A stretch of DNA of 64,000 nt from Alphaproteobacteria bacterium (GTDB taxonomy: Bacteria; Pseudomonadota; Alphaproteobacteria; DSM-16000; Inquilinaceae), in contig JANQSN010000040.1 in NCBI GenBank assembly GCA_028284045.1, positions 1 through 64,000 on the forward strand. Reading direction: 5' to 3'. Positions 18,545 to 25,909 of the stretch are shown in pieces. Each line of letters opens with the position of its first letter. Within the stretch, counting starts at the first letter, position 1. The position numbers were made by a program, and so were the translations under genes. The notes beneath the pieces were generated by a model, which did not search any database, was not told where the DNA came from, and saw only the letters and a list, made by a program, of their open reading frames with translations.

Positions 18545-19949
18545 CGTCCTGTTGGGCGAGATCATCAGCCTGGTGATGTTCGCCACGGTGTGCGGGGTGC
18601 TGCTTCTGGGCTTCCCGGTGGCCTTCACGCTGGCCGGGGTGGCCGTGCTGTTCGCCGGCTTCGGCATCGGCCTGGATGCGCTGGGGATCACGCAAGGGCT
18701 GTTTTCCTTCAGCCTCTTCGGGGCGCTGCCGTCGCGCTATCTCGGCGTGATGCAGAACGAGTTGCTGGTCGCCGTGCCGCTGTTCGTCTTCATGGGCGTG
18801 ATGCTGGAGCGCTCGAAGATCGCCGAGCAGTTGCTCCAGACCATGGGGCTGATGTTCGGCTCGCTGCGCGGCGGCATGGGGCTGTCGGTGGTGTTCGTCG
18901 GCATGCTGCTGGCGGCGTCGACGGGTATCGTCGGCGCGACCGTCGTCACCATGGGGCTGTTGAGCCTGCCGGCGATGATGAAGGCGGGCTACGACCCGAA
19001 GCTGGCCTGCGGGACGATCTGCGCGTCCGGCACGCTGGGGCAGATCATCCCACCGTCGATCGTGCTGATCCTGCTGGGCGATTTCATGTCCGGCGCTTAC
19101 ACCCAGGCGCAGCTCGACATGGGCAATTTCGCGCCGCAGCCGATCTCCGTCGTCGACCTGTTCGCCGGGGCGTTCATTCCGGGCTTGATCTTGGTCGGGC
19201 TCTATATGGCCTGGGTGGTCGTCGTCGCCGTCACGCGGCCCTATGCGGCCCCGGCGATCGAGATGCCGCCGGAGGTGAAGGGCCATATGGTCCGCCAGGT
19301 GATGACCGTCCTGGTGCCGCCGGCCTTGCTGATCGTGGTGGTGCTGGGCTCCATCCTGACCGGTGTGGCAACGCCGACGGAGAGTGCCGCCGTGGGTGCG
19401 GTCGGCGCGTCGGTGATGGCGTTCCTGCGCGGCCAGCTCAGCCGCCGCGTCCTCCTGGAGGTGATGGAGCAGACCACGCTGATCTCCTGCATGGTCTTCG
19501 TCATTCTCTTGGGCGCGTCGGTGTTCTCGCTGGTGTTCCGCGGCTATGGCGGCGAGCACCTGGTGGAGGAGGTGTTGAGCGCGCTGCCGGGCGGCGTTGC
19601 CGGCGCGGTGGTGGTGGTGATGCTCTTGATGTTCGTCATGGGATTCTTCCTCGACTTCATCGAGATCATCTTCGTCGTCGTGCCGATCGTCGGCCCGGTG
19701 CTGTTGGGCATGGGGCTGGATCCGGTCTGGTTGGGCGTGATGATCGCGGTGAACCTGCAGACTAGCTTCCTGACACCGCCCTTCGGCTTCGCACTGTTCT
19801 ATCTGCGCGGGGTTGCGCCGGCGGGTATCCGCACCACCGACATCTACAGCGGGGTGGCGCCGTTCGTCGTCATCCAGATCGTCATGCTGGGCATTCTCGC
19901 GACTTTCCCTGTGCTGGCCACCTGGCTGCCCGGGGTGCTGAACCCCTGA
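18537..19949 (+). CDS. TRAP transporter large permease (DctM-type), second copy
   Basis: 470 residues, DctM family. The start at 18537 (MDNVLLGEI) overlaps the small subunit stop. Conserved blocks: GFPVAFTLAGVAVLF, MQNELLVAVPLFVFMGVMLE, AASTGIVGATVVTMGLLSLP, GTLGQIIPPSIVLILLGD, VNLQTSFLTPPFGFALFYLRGVAP. It lacks the 55-residue insertion of the first copy. The only DctP-type binding protein in the window is at 22918-24030, so one or both pairs may use it. That link is inferred from proximity. Confidence 0.93.
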   Translation: MDNVLLGEIISLVMFATVCGVLLLGFPVAFTLAGVAVLFAGFGIGLDALGITQGLFSFSLFGALPSRYLGVMQNELLVAVPLFVFMGVMLERSKIAEQLLQTMGLMFGSLRGGMGLSVVFVGMLLAASTGIVGATVVTMGLLSLPAMMKAGYDPKLACGTICASGTLGQIIPPSIVLILLGDFMSGAYTQAQLDMGNFAPQPISVVDLFAGAFIPGLILVGLYMAWVVVVAVTRPYAAPAIEMPPEVKGHMVRQVMTVLVPPALLIVVVLGSILTGVATPTESAAVGAVGASVMAFLRGQLSRRVLLEVMEQTTLISCMVFVILLGASVFSLVFRGYGGEHLVEEVLSALPGGVAGAVVVVMLLMFVMGFFLDFIEIIFVVVPIVGPVLLGMGLDPVWLGVMIAVNLQTSFLTPPFGFALFYLRGVAPAGIRTTDIYSGVAPFVVIQIVMLGILATFPVLATWLPGVLNP

Positions 19950-19984
19950 TGAACGGTCGGGCACCGCAAGACCTCTTCACCTGA

Positions 19985-20061
19985 CCGTCGTTCCCGCGAA
20001 AGCGGGAACCTCCTGGTGTCGCAAAATGTGGCTGGAGATCTCCGCTTTCGCGGAGATGACG
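19985..20061. repeat. REP-like double palindrome between convergent genes
   Basis: Two inverted copies of the element CGTC-TTCCCGC-GAAA-GCGGGAA. The first has a perfect 8-bp stem with a GAAA loop (19990-20009). The second, 20038-20057, has ATCTCCGC, loop TTTC, GCGGAGAT, ending in GACGG. It lies between the 3' ends of dctM (plus) and speE (minus), so it may act as a bidirectional terminator. A degenerate half copy occurs at 49834-49858, again between convergent genes. Confidence 0.8.
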
Positions 20062-20070
20062 GGGAGGGGG

Positions 20071-20928
20071 CTACGCCGCGATCTGCTCGGCGATCCAGGG
20101 GGGCAGGGCGAAGCTGGCGGCTTGCACCTCGGGCGTCCAGTAGCGCCCGGCGATGCCGGCGGCGGCGGCGCGATCGGCCAGCACCTCGGCAGAGACCCGG
20201 CGCAGCGCGGGATTGTCGCTGGCCCAGCCCAGCGTCATGACGCCACCGTAGTAGGTCGGCACCACCGCGAGATAGGCGCCGACGTCCGTGAAGCCGGCCT
20301 GGCGGAGATTGCCGGTGATCATCGCCAGCTCGCCGGGCTGGACCGCCGGCACGCCGCCCTGCACCACCAGGACGCCGCCGGGCGCCAGCGCGCGCCGGCA
20401 CGCGGCGTAGAATTCCGCGGTGAACAGCACCGCGCCGGGGCCGATCGGGTCGGTGCTGTCGACGATCAGGACGTCGAACCCGCCGGGTGCCGCCTCGGCC
20501 ATCCAGCGGGCGCCGTCGGCGATGACCAGGCGGGCGCGCGGGTCGTCGAAGGCTGCGCCGCAGACCTCCGCCAGCCAGCGCCGGCTGAGATCGACCACCG
20601 AGCGGTCCAGCTCCACCAGCACCGCCTCCGTCACGCCCGGGTGCTCCAGAACCCTGCGCAGCGTGCCGCCGTCGCCGCCGCCGATGATGGCGACACGGGG
20701 CGCGCGGCCCCGCGCCAGGATCGGCACATGCGCCAGCATCTCGTGATAGACGAACTCGTCGCCGGTGGTGAGCTGCACCACCCCGTCCAGCGCCAGCACC
20801 CGGCCGAACAGCCGGTTGTCGAAGATCACCAGGTCCTGGTGCTCCGTGCGCTCGCGGAAGACGACGTCGTCCATGGTCAGCGCCTGGGCGACGCCGTCAT
20901 GCAGCGTCTCGGTGAACCATTCGGTCAT
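20071..20928 (-). CDS. speE: Spermidine synthase (polyamine aminopropyltransferase)
   Basis: 285 residues. It transfers the aminopropyl group of decarboxylated S-adenosylmethionine to putrescine. The nucleotide motif GGGDGG is at residues 83-88, and the acidic catalytic segment VDSTDPIGPG is near 156-164. The C-terminal YYGGVMTLGWAS block is also typical. It is the last gene of the minus-strand operon speD - aminotransferase - speE, with 16 bases to the gene upstream. The pairing with speD fits one pathway. Confidence 0.94.
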   Translation of the reverse strand: MTEWFTETLHDGVAQALTMDDVVFRERTEHQDLVIFDNRLFGRVLALDGVVQLTTGDEFVYHEMLAHVPILARGRAPRVAIIGGGDGGTLRRVLEHPGVTEAVLVELDRSVVDLSRRWLAEVCGAAFDDPRARLVIADGARWMAEAAPGGFDVLIVDSTDPIGPGAVLFTAEFYAACRRALAPGGVLVVQGGVPAVQPGELAMITGNLRQAGFTDVGAYLAVVPTYYGGVMTLGWASDNPALRRVSAEVLADRAAAAGIAGRYWTPEVQAASFALPPWIAEQIAA

Positions 20929-20944
20929 GTCGGACTGCCTTGCT

Positions 20945-22096
20945 TCAGCCTTGCTTCAGGTTGTCCAGCGCCGACAGCAGCCGGTCGATGTCCGCGTCGC
21001 CATTGTGGTAGTGCGGCGAGACACGCAAGGCCCCGGCCCGCGCGGCAATGAAGATCCGACGGCCCGCCAGCGCCGGTGCGATCGCGTCGTTCCGCGCAGG
21101 CTCGACATGGCTGAGATAGACCAGCGACGACCGGTGCGCCGGATCCTCCGGGCTCAGCACCCGGAAGGCCCGCCGGTCGAGCCCGTCGATCAGTCGCTGG
21201 ACCAGGCTGCGGTTGCGCGCAGCGATCGCCTCCAGCCCCACCGTGAGGAGGTCGTCGACCGCGGCCGTCCAGGGCAGGGTGTTGAAGAAGCTGGCTGTGC
21301 CGAAGACGTCGAAGGCGCGGGCCGTGCCGTCGTCGCCGATATCCAAGGCGAGGTTCGGCTGCGCCAAGGCGCGCTCATCCATCAGGGTGAGCCAATAGCG
21401 CTTCAGCGGTCGCAACCGGTCTCGAAACGCCGGATGAAGCCACAGGAGGCCGGTGCCGTAGGGGCCGCGCAGCCATTTGAAGCCGACGCTGACCAGCGCA
21501 TCGATCGGCAGGTCCGCCACCGACAGCGGCAGCGCGCCCAGGCCCTGGCTGGCATTGACCGCGAAGGCCACACCGCGGTCCCGGCACGCCGCGCCGATGC
21601 CGGCGAGGTCGGCGACATGCCCATTGAGGGAGAACACCCAGCTCAGGCAGAGCAGGCGGGTGCGCGGACCGATGGCAGCATCGATCTCCGCGGCCGTCGG
21701 CGCGCCGCCGGCCGGGCTCAACACCCGCGTGGTCACGCCGCGCTCGGCCAGCAGGGTCCAGGGCAGATGGTTCGACGGGAAGTCGTCGGCGACCAACAGG
21801 ATCTCGTCGCCGGGCTGCCACGGCATCGCGTGGGCCAGCACATGCAGGCCGTAGGAGGCCGAGTTGGCCAGCGCGATATCGTCGGCCGACGCGGTCAACA
21901 GCCGCGCCAGGCTGCCGCGCAGACGCTCGGCCGTTTCGCCGAAGCGATCGCCGGTGAGGTGGTAGGGCGCCCGCTTCCAGGCGAGCGCCTGCTCCAACGC
22001 CGGCACCGCGGCATCCGCCAGCAGGCCCTGATGCGCGGTGTTCAGCCAGACGAAGTCGTCCGGCGCATCGGCCGATACGCCGTGAAGGACGGACAC
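20945..22096 (-). CDS. Class V aminotransferase-fold PLP protein in polyamine operon
   Basis: 383 residues from a GTG start with GGAG just upstream. The fold is that of the class V aminotransferase/cysteine desulfurase family. The PLP lysine is K208 (SVGFKWLRGPYGTG), and the DDFPSNHLPW segment (104-113) is typical of the isopenicillin-epimerase-like branch. Oddity: the aspartate that normally contacts the pyridine nitrogen (VDxxQ) is asparagine here, N181 in FAVNASQGLGA. The gene sits between speD and speE with short gaps (35 and 16 bases), so a role linked to polyamines or S-adenosylmethionine is likely. The substrate is unknown. Confidence 0.8.
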   Translation of the reverse strand: MSVLHGVSADAPDDFVWLNTAHQGLLADAAVPALEQALAWKRAPYHLTGDRFGETAERLRGSLARLLTASADDIALANSASYGLHVLAHAMPWQPGDEILLVADDFPSNHLPWTLLAERGVTTRVLSPAGGAPTAAEIDAAIGPRTRLLCLSWVFSLNGHVADLAGIGAACRDRGVAFAVNASQGLGALPLSVADLPIDALVSVGFKWLRGPYGTGLLWLHPAFRDRLRPLKRYWLTLMDERALAQPNLALDIGDDGTARAFDVFGTASFFNTLPWTAAVDDLLTVGLEAIAARNRSLVQRLIDGLDRRAFRVLSPEDPAHRSSLVYLSHVEPARNDAIAPALAGRRIFIAARAGALRVSPHYHNGDADIDRLLSALDNLKQG

Positions 22097-22131
22097 GGGC
22101 GATCTCCGGGGCGTGCGGCCGTCGGTGTGCC

Positions 22132-22749
22132 TCAGGCCGCCTGTCGGTCGGCCGCCGCGGCATCGGCGCAGATCGGCTCGTCGTCGCCGCGCAGATGCTG
22201 GGTGACGCGCACGCTGTCCGGCCCGAAGGCGGCCTCCAGCACCGGGATCACCTGTTGCGGGTCGGCGTCGCCGCACATGAACACGTCCAGCGCGGCATAG
22301 GCCTTCTCCGGCCAGGTGTGGATGCTGATATGGCTCTCCGCCAGCACCGCCACGCCGGACACGCCGCCATTGGGGGTGAAGTGGTGCAGGTGCAGGTGCA
22401 ACAGCGTCGCCTGGGCCGCGGTGACGGCGCGGCGCAGCGTGGTGTCGATATGGCCGATATCGTCGAGGCGGTCGCCGCCCCACAGATCGATGATCAGGTG
22501 CCGGCCGGCAAAGGTGCGACCGTCGCATTCGACCCAGTGGTCGAGCGCCTCACCATCGGCAGACTGGTCGTCCGCGGATGCGCTGCCCGTGGGATCCAGG
22601 GGTAACGACAGGCGACGCTCCGGTGCGTGGGCGTCGATCCGGTTTGTTTCTTCCGCATGGGCAGTGCTTGGCGCGATCCGGCCGTCCTGGCCGGCACCGC
22701 GAGCGTCCAAGTCGATCCCCAATTGGAAGCGCGCCGACGCAGTGGTCAT
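22132..22749 (-). CDS. speD: S-adenosylmethionine decarboxylase proenzyme with N-terminal extension
   Basis: 205 residues. The catalytic part runs from about residue 80 (TFAGRHLIIDLWGGD) to 187. Self-cleavage between E138 and S139 (AESHISIHTWPE) would create the pyruvoyl cofactor; C159 (FMCGD) is the expected catalytic cysteine. It supplies the aminopropyl donor for SpeE. The first 75 or so residues are an acidic, low-complexity extension not found in the usual 120-140-residue bacterial enzyme. The start at 22749 follows GGAGG. No shorter start with a good ribosome site was seen. Confidence 0.92.
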   Translation of the reverse strand: MTTASARFQLGIDLDARGAGQDGRIAPSTAHAEETNRIDAHAPERRLSLPLDPTGSASADDQSADGEALDHWVECDGRTFAGRHLIIDLWGGDRLDDIGHIDTTLRRAVTAAQATLLHLHLHHFTPNGGVSGVAVLAESHISIHTWPEKAYAALDVFMCGDADPQQVIPVLEAAFGPDSVRVTQHLRGDDEPICADAAAADRQAA

Positions 22750-22840
22750 GGCGACCTCCATCAGTAGATGACCCAGAAACAAAGACCGCGGTGTATGCGC
22801 CATGCGCCGGGGCAACGCAAGGAAAATCGGAATCGTCATC

Positions 22841-22875
22841 AAAAAAGCAAGGGCGGGGATCGGCGATCCCCGCCC
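22841..22875 (-). terminator. Rho-independent terminator of dctP
   Basis: A perfect 10-bp GC-rich stem (GGGCGGGGAT / ATCCCCGCCC, loop CGGCG) at 22851-22875 is followed on the minus strand by TTGC and six T residues (22846-22841). It lies 43 bases past the dctP stop and about 90 bases before the speD start, so it separates the two units. Confidence 0.88.
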
Positions 22876-22917
22876 AAGCAACATTGTACGAAGTCAATAC
22901 GACGGGATGGCTTTTTA

Positions 22918-24030
22918 TTAGAGCGTAACCCAATCGAACGGCAAATCACGCGCGGCGGCGAAGGCCCGTTCGGAGAAGTTGCTCCAGGTGACCGCCTGGC
23001 CGCGGAAGTCGGCGATCGACTGCATCACCTCCTGGCTCAGCGGATCGTCGACGATCAGGTCGGACAGCACCTGACCGGCCAGGCCGCCCAGCGCGGTCAG
23101 CAACTCGTCCGGGAACGGTCGCACATCGACCTCGTGCTCGGTGATCAGGCTCTGCAGCGAGGCGTTGTTGCGGGCGACGAACTCGCTCAGCACGAGCTGG
23201 TTGACCGCCGCGTTGGCCGTCTGAACGATCGCCTGAAGGTCCGACGGCAGGTCCTGCCACGCCTCCAGATTGATGAAGTTCTCCAGCACTGTCGCCGGCT
23301 CGTGCCAGCCGGGATAGTAGTAGTGTTGCGCCACCTGATAGATGCCGAAGGCCAGATCGTTATAGGGGCCGACCCACTCCATCGCATCGATCGTGCCGGA
23401 CTGCATGGCCTGCAGCAGCTCGCCGCCCGGCATGTTGACGACCGTCGCGCCGGCCGCGGCCACCACCTCGCCGCCGAGGCCGGGGATGCGCATCTTGAGG
23501 CCCTGATAGTCCTCGATGCTGTTCATCTCCTTGTTGTACCAGCCGCCCATCTGGGTCCCGGTGTTGCCGCTGGGGAAGAACTTGCAGCCCATCTCCGCAT
23601 AGACGCGGTCGGCCAGCTCCTGCCCGCCGCCATATTGGAACCAGGCGTTCTGCTCCTGGGCGTTCAACCCGAAGGGCGTGGCCGCCAGGTACTGGCTGGC
23701 CGCGACCTTGCCCTTCCAGTAATAGGGCGCGCCGTGGCCCATCTCGACCGTGCCGTTGGACACCGCGTCCATCGCCTCGAAGGCCGGCACGATCTCGCCG
23801 GCGCCGTAGACGGTGACGGTGATCCGGCCGTCGGACATGTTGGTGATCATCTCGCCGAGGATGTTCGCGCCGGTGCCGAGGCCCGGGAAGTTCTTCGGCC
23901 AGGTGGTGACCATGCGCCATTCCCGGCGCTCCTGCGCGATCGCCGGCTTGGGTAGGCTGGACGCGGCGGCGGTCGCCGCAGCGGCACCACCGGCGGCGCC
24001 GATGACGAACTCTCTACGCTTCACACTCAT
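22918..24030 (-). CDS. TRAP transporter substrate-binding protein (DctP family)
   Basis: 370 residues. The N-terminus MSVKRREFVIGAAGG is a twin-arginine-type signal with cleavage expected after AIAQ (about residue 33), so the protein is periplasmic. The mature part begins RREWRMVTTWPKNFPGLGTG, the start seen in the TakP/mannitol-chloroaromatic branch of TRAP binding proteins. WVGPYNDLAFGIYQ is another family block. The start at 24030 is set by GGGAGG ten bases upstream; a longer frame reading is less likely. The two TRAP permease pairs at 15.7-19.9 kb are on the other side of the spe operon. The ligand is unknown. Confidence 0.93.
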   Translation of the reverse strand: MSVKRREFVIGAAGGAAAATAAASSLPKPAIAQERREWRMVTTWPKNFPGLGTGANILGEMITNMSDGRITVTVYGAGEIVPAFEAMDAVSNGTVEMGHGAPYYWKGKVAASQYLAATPFGLNAQEQNAWFQYGGGQELADRVYAEMGCKFFPSGNTGTQMGGWYNKEMNSIEDYQGLKMRIPGLGGEVVAAAGATVVNMPGGELLQAMQSGTIDAMEWVGPYNDLAFGIYQVAQHYYYPGWHEPATVLENFINLEAWQDLPSDLQAIVQTANAAVNQLVLSEFVARNNASLQSLITEHEVDVRPFPDELLTALGGLAGQVLSDLIVDDPLSQEVMQSIADFRGQAVTWSNFSERAFAAARDLPFDWVTL

Positions 24031-24172
24031 GATTGGGTCGCCTCCCTTGGCTGATGTCATGTCTTGGTTGTCGCGCGTGCGCGCTCAAGCACCGGACTTC
24101 GCCTCGCGGGAGACCGGCGACTGACGGTTGTGCATAGTCTGTCTTGAGGGGGGCCAGCAAGTCCAAGCTGGC

Positions 24173-24922
24173 TCACGCCGGGATCGCGTCCGCCGTTGCT
24201 GGCAGGGGCTGCCAGCCGCCGTCGAGCAGCGCCTCCAGCGGCTGAAAGCGCGCCTTGTAGCGCATCTTCTGGCTCGCCGCGATCCAGTAGCCGAGATAGA
24301 CGTAAGGCAGGCTGAGGCGGGTCGCCTCGTCGACCAGGCACAAGATCAGCCGCGAGCCCAGGCTGCGTTGCGGAACGTCCGGATCGAAGAAGCTGTAGAC
24401 GGCGGAGAAGCCGTCCGACAGCCGGTCGGTCAGCACCGCCCCGATCAGCCGGCCGTCGCCCTCGCGCAGCTCGATGACCCGGCAGTCGACGCTGCCTTCC
24501 TCGATCATCGCGACATAGTCGCCTTCGCTCATGCGCGCCATGTCGCTGTCGCCGTGGCGGCTGGCCTGGTAGCGGGCGAACAGGGCGTATTGCTCCGCCG
24601 ACGCCAGCGCCGGGCGAGCCACCGCCACGAGGTCGAGATTACGCCGGCGCACCCGCTTCAGCGACTTGCCCTCCACCAGGTCCGCCGCGCGGATCCGCAC
24701 CGGCACGCAGGCCTGGCAGGCGGGGCACACCGGCCGATAGAGGATGTCGTGGCTGCGGCGGAAGCCGGCCTGGGACAGCATGGAGTTCAGCGCCGTCGCA
24801 TCCGACTGGGTCAGGCGGGTGAACAGCTTCCGCTCGATGCGGCCGTCCAGATAGGGGCACGGCATCGGCACGGACCGGAAGAAATGCTGAAGCTGGGTGA
24901 TCGGCCGTTCGTTGGCTGCCAT
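24173..24922 (-). CDS. bpt: Aspartate/glutamate leucyltransferase (N-end rule)
   Basis: 249 residues. Bpt adds leucine from leucyl-tRNA to proteins with N-terminal Asp or Glu, marking them for ClpAP via ClpS. The N-terminal cysteine cluster (PCPYLDGRIERK, then CPACQACVPVRI near residues 65-76) and the C-terminal GCN5-like part (SLPYVYLGYWI, KMRYKARFQP) are characteristic. It follows the alpha-E gene by 30 bases on the same strand, so it may be cotranscribed with the ATP-grasp pair. Confidence 0.93.
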   Translation of the reverse strand: MAANERPITQLQHFFRSVPMPCPYLDGRIERKLFTRLTQSDATALNSMLSQAGFRRSHDILYRPVCPACQACVPVRIRAADLVEGKSLKRVRRRNLDLVAVARPALASAEQYALFARYQASRHGDSDMARMSEGDYVAMIEEGSVDCRVIELREGDGRLIGAVLTDRLSDGFSAVYSFFDPDVPQRSLGSRLILCLVDEATRLSLPYVYLGYWIAASQKMRYKARFQPLEALLDGGWQPLPATADAIPA

Positions 24923-24952
24923 GGTTCGCGTCCGCGTCGCAAGCGCTCGCGG

Positions 24953-25909
24953 CTACCCGCCGACCTGGTCGAAGAAATCGCCGGCGAGATCGAGATAGAC
25001 CGCGCCGATATCCTGCTGCAGCCAGTCAAGGAACTCGTGCAGCTCGCTGCGCACCAGCTCCGTCGCCGGCCAGGAGCCGAGCGCTGCCAACATCTCGTCG
25101 ATCTTCTCCATCGCGGCGTTGCCCCCCCGCAACCTGTACCGCGATTTCAGCTCCGTCAGCAATGTGTTGACCTGGCGCAGCGACCCGATGACGGAGCGCG
25201 GGAAGGCCGGATCGACCAGCAGGAAGGCGACGACGTCGGCGGGCCGCAGACCGCGCGAATGGACACGCCGGAAGGCGTGGTACCCGGCCGCGGAGCGCAG
25301 CACCGCGTTCCATTGCCGGATGTCGAGCGGGGAGCCGATCTCCGCCGCCCGCGGCAGCAGCAGATGCGACTTCACGTCGATCAGCCGGGTGGTCTGGTCG
25401 GCCCGCTCCAGATACCGGCCGATGAAATAGAAGTACCAGCCCTGGTCGCGGTAGACGGTGCCCTCGACGATCCCGGTATGGGCCTGGCACGCCTCCTTGA
25501 TGCGGGTGCACAGATGGGTCAGCCGCGGCATCGCGATGTCGGCCGGCGTCAGCCCGGCCAGTTGGTTGTGGAAGACGTTGAGCTGCGACCACAGCTCCGT
25601 GCTGATCAGCGGACGCAGGGTGCGGGCATTCTCCCGTGCCATCCGCACGGCGGCGCGGATCGAGGTCGGGTTGTCGTTGTCCAGCAGGTAGAAGTGCAGC
25701 ACCGTCTGGGCGGTGGTCTCCGCGTGGCGCGCGTCGAAGCGCTCGCCGTCGGCGTTCAGATCGACCATCGGCCGCCAGTTCTGGGTGCCGCGGTCGTCGC
25801 GCGCGAAGGTGTCGTTGACGTGGATGAGCCGGGCGGAGTTCTCCGCGCGCTCGATGTAGCGGCCCATCCACAGGGCCGACATCGCGTAGCGCGACAGCAG
25901 CTTTTCCAT
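24953..25909 (-). CDS. Alpha-E domain protein (DUF403)
   Basis: 318 residues, mostly helical. The N-terminus LLSRYAMSALWMGRYIERAENSAR is the family hallmark, repeated in part by FYFIGRYLERADQTTRLID in the middle. Proteins of this kind occur beside circularly permuted ATP-grasp enzymes and are thought to help make or modify small peptides. The ATG at 25909 overlaps the stop of the ATP-grasp gene (TGATG). The transglutaminase and proteasome-like genes found in many such clusters are absent in this window. Confidence 0.9.
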   Translation of the reverse strand: MEKLLSRYAMSALWMGRYIERAENSARLIHVNDTFARDDRGTQNWRPMVDLNADGERFDARHAETTAQTVLHFYLLDNDNPTSIRAAVRMARENARTLRPLISTELWSQLNVFHNQLAGLTPADIAMPRLTHLCTRIKEACQAHTGIVEGTVYRDQGWYFYFIGRYLERADQTTRLIDVKSHLLLPRAAEIGSPLDIRQWNAVLRSAAGYHAFRRVHSRGLRPADVVAFLLVDPAFPRSVIGSLRQVNTLLTELKSRYRLRGGNAAMEKIDEMLAALGSWPATELVRSELHEFLDWLQQDIGAVYLDLAGDFFDQVGG

